From the NCBI RefSeq assembly GCF_000756615.1, contig NZ_CP009288.1, positions 2,852,001-2,916,000 on the forward strand: a DNA stretch of 64,000 bases, read 5' to 3'. Of this stretch, positions 10,060-17,006 are shown in pieces. The stretch comes from Paenibacillus durus (GTDB taxonomy: Bacteria > Bacillota > Bacilli > Paenibacillales > Paenibacillaceae). The first letter of the stretch is position 1. Every line of letters starts with the position of its first letter. Below the pieces are notes generated by a model that searched no databases, was not told where the DNA came from, and saw only the letters and a program-made list of their open reading frames with translations. Position numbers and translations under genes: made by a program.

Positions 10060-11160
10060 ATGCGTGATATCAGAATTGGCCCTGTACATTTTTTTTCTCT
10101 GGTTCTCATGTTTGAGCTGGGGACGGCGCTAGTGGTCAATGTTGGAATGGAAGCTGGTAGAGACGCCTGGATTGCCATCTTCCTGGGCTGTTTGGTGGGC
10201 ATGCTCATCTATACCGGTTACAATTATCTGTTCAAGCTGTATCCGGACCTGCCGTTATCCGGCTATGCACGAGCGATTCTCGGCAAACCGCTTGGGGCGG
10301 TCGTGGTCATTCTTTATGCGGTTATCTTCTTGAATGGAGCCGGCCGCGATTTGCGCGATGGCAGCGCTCTATTGGTCATGGCCTCCTTGAACCGAACGCC
10401 GATCCTGATCGTTGCTGCGATGATGATTTTGTCCTGCGGATACGTGCTGCATAAGGGACTTGAGGTGCTGGCCCGGACCTCGTTTATTATTATGATTTTT
10501 GTGCTGATGATCGGCGGGATTATTACGCTGCTAATGCTTTTTTCCGGGGAAATGGAATGGCCGCGCATTCTGCCTATGCTGGGGGATGGAATCAAACCGG
10601 TGGCCCTTTCGGTGATCCGTTCGAATTATATGTTTCCGTTCGGCGAAGTCTTCTGTTTTATGATGCTGATGCCTTATATCGGCGACAAAAAAAGAGCGGT
10701 TTGGGTTGTCCCTTCCGCAATCCTGGCAGCCGGTTTGATTATCAGCTACACGGCGCTCGTCAATATTACTGTACTGGGCAGCGACATGGTGGAGCGTTCT
10801 CCGTTTCCCCTGCTATCCACCGTAAGTAAAGCGGCATTGTCCGATTTTATTCAGCGATTGGACGTTTTGGTGGTAATGCTGCTGATTATCGGCGTCTTTT
10901 TTAAAGTAGCCGTTTACTACGGTGCAGCGGTGATCGCCATCTCGGACCTGTTCAATCTCCCTTACCGGACGTTGATTATTCCCTCGGCGATTATTATTTT
11001 ATTCTCCGGCATGCTGGATTCGCGAAGCTTTGTGGAACATCTGGAGGAAGGCGGGGAGATGCTTACCTTCGTATATCCCGTCTTTACGATTGTCATTCCG
11101 GCCGTCCTGATTATTGTCGCCGCATTCAGGAATTATCGTTCGAGTTCCCGAGCGGGCTGA
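10060..11160 (+). CDS. gerAB: Spore germination permease, subunit B (GerB family)
   Basis: A 366-residue integral membrane protein of the APC-transporter-like spore germination family, with about ten hydrophobic helices. In GerA-type receptors the B subunit binds the nutrient. The start has GGAGGG eight bases upstream and follows gerAC by 15 bases, giving an A-C-B operon. The last 28 bases overlap the end of a small gene on the opposite strand. Confidence 0.93.
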   Translation: MRDIRIGPVHFFSLVLMFELGTALVVNVGMEAGRDAWIAIFLGCLVGMLIYTGYNYLFKLYPDLPLSGYARAILGKPLGAVVVILYAVIFLNGAGRDLRDGSALLVMASLNRTPILIVAAMMILSCGYVLHKGLEVLARTSFIIMIFVLMIGGIITLLMLFSGEMEWPRILPMLGDGIKPVALSVIRSNYMFPFGEVFCFMMLMPYIGDKKRAVWVVPSAILAAGLIISYTALVNITVLGSDMVERSPFPLLSTVSKAALSDFIQRLDVLVVMLLIIGVFFKVAVYYGAAVIAISDLFNLPYRTLIIPSAIIILFSGMLDSRSFVEHLEEGGEMLTFVYPVFTIVIPAVLIIVAAFRNYRSSSRAG

Positions 11161-11390
11161 CGTCCGGTAATCCAATGGATAAGATCCGGAATAAGGAAGC
11201 TTGCGGCAAGGGTAATCATCAGTAGTTTTTCGGCTTGGGTGGTAATAGTGAACGGGAACATGATGTTAACATTGGTAATACCGTACCCGAAGATCCAGTC
11301 CGCAAAGTACAATAGCAGAATGGTGAGTGTGCCACACAGAACCACCGCGGCATATTTCTTCAGCAGCATCTTTCTTATCTGTTTCTTCAC
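11133..11390 (-). CDS. Small two-helix membrane protein, unknown function
   Basis: The GTG at 11390 is the likely start because AAGGAG lies nine bases before it, inside a longer frame that begins at 11417. The product has 85 residues: a basic N-terminus (KKQIRKMLLKK), a hydrophobic helix (about residues 15-33), a loop, a second helix (about 56-74) and a basic tail. No family is recognised with confidence. Some germinant receptor operons carry a fourth gene, D, for a two-helix protein of similar size, so a germination role is possible. However, this gene is convergent with gerAB and overlaps its end, so the two are not co-transcribed. Confidence 0.6.
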   Translation of the reverse strand: MKKQIRKMLLKKYAAVVLCGTLTILLLYFADWIFGYGITNVNIMFPFTITTQAEKLLMITLAASFLIPDLIHWITGRQPARELER

Positions 11391-11511
11391 GGGTTTCAGC
11401 TCCTTTGCCTTATACAATAGTATGGGGCGGTAAGCCGCCCGTCATGCGCCCCGCGCTCGAATCTTGCAGATGCTTCGGGACGAAAGCTTATCTTTCCTTA
11501 CGATTTATGTT

Positions 11512-11532
11512 ACATTAGTATGAAACTAATGT
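11512..11532. promoter_or_regulatory. Perfect inverted repeat before the methionine gene
   Basis: Two perfect 8-base arms (ACATTAGT and ACTAATGT) separated by five bases end 18 bases before the GTG start of the next gene and just before its GGGGAGG site. The dyad suits a dimeric repressor. A candidate promoter (TTGCAG, 18 bases, TTATCT) lies at 11464-11493. No S-box riboswitch elements are visible here. Confidence 0.5.
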
Positions 11533-11550
11533 CAGGGGAGGGGCTGCTCT

Positions 11551-13422
11551 GTGAAGCTGGATTTGCGGTCTGCCTGGGCCGCCAAAGTGCTGGTCGGCGA
11601 CGGGGCAATGGGAACCTTTTTGTATCAGAAAGGATTTCCCGTCGGCATATCATATGAAGAATTGAATCTGACTTCGCCCGAGGTTATCGAAGAAGTGCAT
11701 CGCAGCTATATTGAGGCGGGTGCGGAACTGCTGGAGAGCAATACGTATTCGGCCAATTACGATAAACTGTCCAAGTTCGGTCTGGAATCCAAGGTGGAGG
11801 AGATTAACCGGGCCGGCATCCGGATCGCCAGAAAGGCCGCCGGCAGCGCCGGATATGTCGTGGGCGCCGTAGGGTCGATCCGTGCAGGCAAGCGCGCCAG
11901 TCTGTCCGCTTCCGAATTGAAGAAATACTTCGGCCAGCAGATCGGCGCGATGCTAGAAGAGGATGTGGACGGCATCCTGCTCGAAACGTTCTACGACCTG
12001 GAGGAGCTGCATCTGGCGCTTAGAACCGCGCGCAAATTAAGCAATCTGCCCGTCATCTGCCAGTTCGCTGTCGATGAGACGGCGATGACGATGGACGGGC
12101 TCACGCTTCCGGAGGCATTCCGTATTCTGGAAGATGACGGCGCGGATGTTATCGGCTTTAACTGCCGCACCGGTCCCATTGGCATCAAAAGAGCGCTCGG
12201 CACCCTCCAGGGCAAGCTGACGCTGCCGGTGTCGGTATATCCGAACGCGGGACTGGCCGACTATGTGGACGGTCACTACAAGTACGGGGCATCGCCTGAA
12301 TATTTCGGCGAGATGGCGAGCGCATTCGCCGACATGGGCTGCCGGATCATAGGCGGCTGCTGCGGAACGACGCCGCAGCATATCGCCGAAATTTCGGCGG
12401 CGCTTACAGGCTATGAACCGCTCCCTCTGCCGGAGCCGGTGACGCGGGAGAAGATAAGCGTCCGGATACAGGAGAGTCTTGCGGATGACTCCTTCGCAGA
12501 CGGGGGAGAAACAACTATTATCGATCTCGTGAAGGAACGGCATACGGTGATCGTGGAACTGGACCCGCCGCGGGACCTTGATATATCGAAATTCATGAAG
12601 GGAGCGGAAGCGCTGCGCAGGGCAGGCGCGGATGCGCTAACCCTTGCGGACAACTCGCTGGCTGTCACCCGCATGTGCAATATGGCGCTCGGTTCCCTGG
12701 TTCAGCAAAAGACGGGATTGCGGCCGCTGGTGCATATTGCCTGCCGGGACCGCAATCTAATCGGCACCCAATCGCATTTGATGGGCCTGGATGCGCTTCG
12801 GATCGACCATGTGCTTGCCGTGACGGGCGATCCGGCGCGGTTTGGAGATCTCCCGGGATCAAGCTCGGTGTACGATTTGACGTCATTTGAGATCATCCGG
12901 ATGATCAAGCAGCTTAATGACGGCATCGCTTTTTCGGGCAAGGCGCTTAAGCAGAAAGCCAAGTTCGTGATCGGGGCAGCGTTTAATCCTAACGTGAAGC
13001 ACTTGGGCAAGGCGGTCGAGCGTCTGGAGAAGAAGATCGCATTCGGAGCCGACTATATCATGACCCAGCCGGTATATGATAAGGAATTGATTCATACGAT
13101 CGCGGATAGAACGGCTCACCTGAACATCCCGATATTCATCGGCATCATGCCGCTGGCCAGCGGACGGAACGCTGAGTATCTTCATAACGAAGTGCCCGGC
13201 ATTCAACTGTCCGAAGAGGTGCGCAGCCGGATGAAAGGGCTGGAGGGCGAAGCGGGACGGGCCGAAGGCGTAGCGATTGCCAAGGAACTGCTGGACGCGG
13301 CCACGGAGCGCTTTAACGGGATCTATTTGATGACTCCATTCATGTTCTATGATATGAGCGTTCAGCTTATGGAGCATGTATGGGCGAAGTCGGGACGCCA
13401 ATTGTCCCCCTTGTTTCGCTAG
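11551..13422 (+). CDS. yitJ: Bifunctional homocysteine S-methyltransferase / methylenetetrahydrofolate reductase
   Basis: A 623-residue two-domain fusion. Residues 1 to about 290 are a homocysteine S-methyltransferase domain with VGDGAMGTFLYQKG at the start and zinc-binding cysteines in GFNCRTG and GGCCGTTPQHI. Residues about 330-620 are an FAD-dependent 5,10-methylenetetrahydrofolate reductase barrel (VELDPPRDLD, AVTGDPARFGD, AAFNPNVKH). The architecture matches B. subtilis YitJ and would make methionine and 5-methyltetrahydrofolate. The GTG start has GGGGAGGGG upstream. In B. subtilis the gene is S-box controlled and elsewhere; here it sits between the ger operon and yloC behind a palindrome. 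Confidence 0.92.
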   Translation: MKLDLRSAWAAKVLVGDGAMGTFLYQKGFPVGISYEELNLTSPEVIEEVHRSYIEAGAELLESNTYSANYDKLSKFGLESKVEEINRAGIRIARKAAGSAGYVVGAVGSIRAGKRASLSASELKKYFGQQIGAMLEEDVDGILLETFYDLEELHLALRTARKLSNLPVICQFAVDETAMTMDGLTLPEAFRILEDDGADVIGFNCRTGPIGIKRALGTLQGKLTLPVSVYPNAGLADYVDGHYKYGASPEYFGEMASAFADMGCRIIGGCCGTTPQHIAEISAALTGYEPLPLPEPVTREKISVRIQESLADDSFADGGETTIIDLVKERHTVIVELDPPRDLDISKFMKGAEALRRAGADALTLADNSLAVTRMCNMALGSLVQQKTGLRPLVHIACRDRNLIGTQSHLMGLDALRIDHVLAVTGDPARFGDLPGSSSVYDLTSFEIIRMIKQLNDGIAFSGKALKQKAKFVIGAAFNPNVKHLGKAVERLEKKIAFGADYIMTQPVYDKELIHTIADRTAHLNIPIFIGIMPLASGRNAEYLHNEVPGIQLSEEVRSRMKGLEGEAGRAEGVAIAKELLDAATERFNGIYLMTPFMFYDMSVQLMEHVWAKSGRQLSPLFR

Positions 13423-13460
13423 AAAGAATCATTTACAATAGTGTAACGGATGTGATACCG

Positions 13461-14354
13461 ATGTCATTTAGCATGACCGGATACGGTCAATCGTCGAGGC
13501 ATTATGGCGGCAGCAAGATCGTTTTCGAAGTCAAATCGGTGAATCACCGTTACTGCGAAATCGTGCTGCGGATGCCTCGGGAGTGGAACGGATTTGAGGA
13601 TACGCTGCGAAGAAAAGTCCAGCAATACGTCAGACGCGGCCGGGTGGATGTCGTTATCAACAGGGAGCACGAGGAGAACGCGGGCGGGCCGGTTCTGAAC
13701 CGCTTGGCCGTGAAATCCTATCTGGCGGCGGCGGAATCGCTGAAGAAGGAATTTGGCGTGAACGGAGAGCTGGATATCACGAACCTGCTGACTCTGCCGG
13801 GAGTGATGGAGAGCGGCGAGAGCGCCTTGACCACACTGCCGGAGAATGGCGATTCCTTTCAAGAGCTGCTTGTTAACGGATTGGAAGAAAGCGTTAAGGC
13901 CCTGGCAGAAATGCGTGCCCGGGAAGGGCGCTTTTTGGCTGCCGACATTGCGGAACGGCTGGGCAGGCTTGAGGAATTGCACGGCGTAATGAGCGGAATG
14001 GCTCCTGCCGCCGTGATTGAATTCAGGGACAAGCTTCGGCAGCGGCTGGAAGCTCTTCAAGACGGCACGTTCCCTTTTGACGAACATAAATTCGGAATGG
14101 AAGTAGCTATTTTCGCAGACCGCTCCAATATTGATGAAGAGCTGACCCGTCTGCGCAGCCATTTTGAGCAGTGCAGGATTTTGCTGGACAGCGGGGAGCC
14201 GATTGGCCGGAAACTGGATTTTCTCATACAGGAGATGAACCGGGAAACGAATACGATCGGATCCAAATGCAATCATGCGGGGATCAGCAGCTGCGTTGTT
14301 GAAATGAAGGCAGAGCTGGAGAAGATCCGCGAGCAGGCTGCCAATATGGAGTAG
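13461..14354 (+). CDS. yloC: YicC/YloC family endoribonuclease
   Basis: A 297-residue member of the YicC/YloC family, whose E. coli member is an endoribonuclease involved in small RNA turnover. The N-terminus MSFSMTGYGQSS and the segment VKSVNHRYCEI are family signatures; the C-terminal domain has FLIQEMNRETNTIGSK. The frame continues upstream into the previous gene's end, but the start at 13461 matches the conserved MTGYG beginning. Its ribosome binding site is weak. It begins the classic yloC-remA-gmk-rpoZ run. Confidence 0.93.
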   Translation: MSFSMTGYGQSSRHYGGSKIVFEVKSVNHRYCEIVLRMPREWNGFEDTLRRKVQQYVRRGRVDVVINREHEENAGGPVLNRLAVKSYLAAAESLKKEFGVNGELDITNLLTLPGVMESGESALTTLPENGDSFQELLVNGLEESVKALAEMRAREGRFLAADIAERLGRLEELHGVMSGMAPAAVIEFRDKLRQRLEALQDGTFPFDEHKFGMEVAIFADRSNIDEELTRLRSHFEQCRILLDSGEPIGRKLDFLIQEMNRETNTIGSKCNHAGISSCVVEMKAELEKIREQAANME

Positions 14355-14400
14355 CGACTGGGCAAGCGAAGATGTAACTAATGGGGGGAACAACCGGAAC

Positions 14401-14661
14401 ATGGCAATCAAACTCATCAACATCGGCTTTGGAAATATAGTATCGGCCAATCGGATTATTTCCATAGTCAGCCCGGAATCGGCTCCGATTAAGCGGATTA
14501 TCCAGGAAGCGAGAGACCGGCATATGCTGATCGACGCAACCTACGGAAGACGCACCCGTGCCGTCATCATTACGGACAGCGACCATGTCATACTGTCGGC
14601 TGTTCAGCCGGAGACCGTGGCTCACAGGCTGTCCAGTAAAGATGACGATAATGACGAATAA
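14401..14661 (+). CDS. remA: Extracellular matrix regulator RemA
   Basis: An 86-residue protein matching RemA (YlzA), with INIGFGNIVSANRIISI at the start and the conserved DATYGRRTRAVIITDS. In B. subtilis RemA forms ring-shaped oligomers that bind DNA and activate matrix and osmoprotection genes. The acidic tail DDDNDE is short. GGGGGGAA precedes the ATG. It lies between yloC and gmk as in Bacillus. Confidence 0.95.
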   Translation: MAIKLINIGFGNIVSANRIISIVSPESAPIKRIIQEARDRHMLIDATYGRRTRAVIITDSDHVILSAVQPETVAHRLSSKDDDNDE

Positions 14662-14679
14662 AGACTAATGGAGTGTACT

Positions 14680-15249
14680 ATGTCAAAAGGATTGCTGATC
14701 GTATTGTCCGGCCCGTCCGGAGTCGGTAAAGGAACGGTATGCACTGCATTGCGCCCGAGAATACCGGAGCTCGTCTATTCCGTATCGGCGACCACGCGGA
14801 AGCCCCGTGAGGGAGAGCAGGACGGAGTCAATTATTTTTTCAAATCCCGGGAGCAGTTTCTCCAGATGATTGACAATGATGAACTGCTGGAATACGCGGA
14901 ATACGTGGGCAACTTTTATGGTACGCCGCGTGATTTCGTGGAACGGACGCTGGAAAGCGGAAAAGACATCATCCTGGAAATCGAGGTGCAGGGCGCGCTT
15001 AAAGTCAAAGAGAAGTTTCCCGAAGGCATCTTTGTCTTTCTTCTTCCTCCTTCGATGGATGAGCTCAAAGACCGTATTCGCGGACGCGGCACGGAGCATG
15101 ACGACATTATCAATCACCGTATGACGGTCGCCGAAGACGAAATCAGCCTGATGCGGCACTATGATTACGCAGTGGTTAACGATGAAATCGATCTTGCCTG
15201 CGAACGAATAGAAAGCATTATTATTGCCGAACATTGTAAAATAAGATAA
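14680..15249 (+). CDS. gmk: Guanylate kinase
   Basis: A 189-residue kinase that phosphorylates GMP to GDP using ATP in the cytoplasm. The P-loop is GPSGVGKGT and the GMP-binding region includes SVSATTRKPREGE. The start at 14680 (MSKGLL) has GGAG eight bases upstream; an earlier in-frame ATG at 14668 is less well placed. It follows remA by 18 bases and precedes rpoZ. Confidence 0.96.
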   Translation: MSKGLLIVLSGPSGVGKGTVCTALRPRIPELVYSVSATTRKPREGEQDGVNYFFKSREQFLQMIDNDELLEYAEYVGNFYGTPRDFVERTLESGKDIILEIEVQGALKVKEKFPEGIFVFLLPPSMDELKDRIRGRGTEHDDIINHRMTVAEDEISLMRHYDYAVVNDEIDLACERIESIIIAEHCKIR

Positions 15250-15293
15250 GCTGGGCGATTAATAGAAATAAAATTAATTGAAGAGGTGTCCCT

Positions 15294-15506
15294 GTGTTAT
15301 ATCCATCGATTGATGAAATGATGAACAAAGTCGACAGCAAATATTCGCTTGTTGTCGCCGCCGCAAGACGCGCAAGACAGCTTCGCGAAGGAAGCCACTC
15401 CGAACTGAAGTCTCCGAAATCCCATAAGCAGGTCGGGATTGCGCTCGAAGAAGTATATAAGGACATCATCACCGTATCCCGGGTAGATGATAAGACCACC
15501 GATTAA
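15294..15506 (+). CDS. rpoZ: DNA-directed RNA polymerase omega subunit
   Basis: A 70-residue omega subunit that stabilises the beta-prime subunit. Conserved features are YPSIDEMMNKVDSKYSLV and AARRARQL. Translation starts at GTG 15294, with AAGAGGTG a few bases upstream. It sits between gmk and coaBC as in Bacillus; a small intrinsic hairpin in the following gap may partly end the transcript. Confidence 0.95.
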   Translation: MLYPSIDEMMNKVDSKYSLVVAAARRARQLREGSHSELKSPKSHKQVGIALEEVYKDIITVSRVDDKTTD

Positions 15507-15639
15507 GCTTTGAATAGATATATCTTTTTTGTGACGATTGGCGCTGCGGCTCTTTATTTAGAAGGAAGGGCTGCAGATGCCGAAAGCACCCCGTGCGCTT
15601 GATCTATATTGCATTTATAGCCCGGACGGGGCTGTTCCT

Positions 15640-15665
15640 GACAACCGGAAGGTTGTTATTTTTTT
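15640..15665 (+). terminator. Short intrinsic terminator between rpoZ and coaBC
   Basis: A seven-pair stem (GACAACC with GGTTGTT, one G-U pair) and a GGAA tetraloop are followed by a run of T. It lies in the 285-base gap between rpoZ and coaBC, which otherwise holds nothing I can name apart from a doubtful small frame. It may separate the two units or attenuate read-through. Confidence 0.6.
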
Positions 15666-15791
15666 AAAAATTTACTCGTATTCGGATTGTTATATGAACA
15701 TGAGTGCGGTTGTCTCTTCATTCATGAAGCCGCAGCCGTATTCTCTCAAACCGGATTCTTTCCGTGTACACGGGGAGCAGGAGGGACGGAA

Positions 15792-17006
15792 ATGTTGAAA
15801 GGCAAAACGATATTGCTTGGCATCACCGGCGGAATCGCGGCGTATAAAGCGGCCGCCCTGTGCAGCAAGCTTGTACAAAAGGGTGCCAAGGTGCATGTGG
15901 TTATGACGGCTTCGGCCAAGCAGTTCATTACAGAACTGACATTGCAGACATTGTCGAAACAGAGGGTGTTCAGCGATACGTTCCAGGAGCGCGATCCGTC
16001 CTCTGTTTCACATATTGATTTGGCCGATTCGGCCGATCTTGTGCTGGTGGCGCCAGCCACGGCAAATATTATCGCCAAAATGGCTCATGGCATCGCTGAT
16101 GACATGCTCTCGACCGTGCTGCTGGCGGCGACAGGGCCCGTAATGGTCGCTCCGGCGATGAACGTGCATATGTACCAGCATCCTGCTGTGCAGAATAATT
16201 TGGATATTCTTGCTAAGCGCGGAATCCAGTTCATCGAACCCGGTGAGGGGCTGCTGGCATGCGGCTACGTCGGCAAAGGACGGATGGAGGAGCCGGAGAC
16301 CATCGTCAGCTGTGTAGAGGCATATTTTGAGCAACAGGCCGGGAGCCGTAAACTGGCCGGCAAAAAAGTCGTTATAACGGCCGGCGGCACGGTGGAACGG
16401 ATCGATCCTGTCCGCTATATTTCCAATGATTCTTCCGGCAAAATGGGCTTTGCTTTGGCGCGCGCTGCCAAGGAAATGGGCGCAGAGGTGACGCTGGTAG
16501 CCGCTAGGACGGATGAACGGCCGCCGCTGGACGTGAACATTGTGCGCGTTCAATCCGCCGAAGAGATGTATGACGCCGTGTCGGCCGTCTGGGAGGACTG
16601 TGATATTCTGATCAAGGCTGCCGCCGTATCGGATTACCGCCCGAAGGAGAGGGCCGACACCAAAATTAAGAAGACCGGCGATACCATGACTCTGGAGCTG
16701 GTAAAGACCGTTGATATTCTGGAAACTTTGGGCCAGCGCAAACAGCATCAGCTTCTGATCGGTTTTGCAGCGGAGACCGGCAATGCGGAAATGTACGCCA
16801 AAGACAAGCTGGTCCGCAAAAATCTTGACCTGATCGTCGCCAACGATGTGGGTGTACCGGGAGCCGGGTTCAGCGTTGATACGAATATTGTCTCGATTTA
16901 TGACCGAAGAGGTCTTGTGGAGGAACTGCCGCTGCTCTCTAAGGATGAGGTAGCCCGCAGGCTGCTCGCCATTGCAGCGGACAGGCTGCCGGAAGAAGGT
17001 CTGTAA
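15792..17006 (+). CDS. coaBC: Bifunctional phosphopantothenoylcysteine decarboxylase / phosphopantothenate-cysteine ligase
   Basis: A 404-residue fusion carrying two steps of coenzyme A synthesis. The N-terminal FMN-dependent CoaC domain shows GITGGIAAYKAA, the active-site region SHIDLADSADL and PAMNVHMYQHPAVQ. The C-terminal CoaB domain shows TAGGTVERIDPVRYISN and KAAAVSDYRPK. The start at 15792 has AGGAGGGA six bases upstream. The stop overlaps the priA start (TAATG), implying coupled translation. Confidence 0.95.
   Translation: MLKGKTILLGITGGIAAYKAAALCSKLVQKGAKVHVVMTASAKQFITELTLQTLSKQRVFSDTFQERDPSSVSHIDLADSADLVLVAPATANIIAKMAHGIADDMLSTVLLAATGPVMVAPAMNVHMYQHPAVQNNLDILAKRGIQFIEPGEGLLACGYVGKGRMEEPETIVSCVEAYFEQQAGSRKLAGKKVVITAGGTVERIDPVRYISNDSSGKMGFALARAAKEMGAEVTLVAARTDERPPLDVNIVRVQSAEEMYDAVSAVWEDCDILIKAAAVSDYRPKERADTKIKKTGDTMTLELVKTVDILETLGQRKQHQLLIGFAAETGNAEMYAKDKLVRKNLDLIVANDVGVPGAGFSVDTNIVSIYDRRGLVEELPLLSKDEVARRLLAIAADRLPEEGL

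Noticed and set aside
13464..14465. A 333-codon minus-strand frame opposite yloC
   Set aside because: It is a shadow of yloC; the composition is typical of antisense reading.
15577..15798. A 73-codon plus-strand frame with AAGGAAGGG upstream
   Set aside because: It runs across the intrinsic hairpin and into the coaBC start, has no recognisable fold and looks like chance coding.
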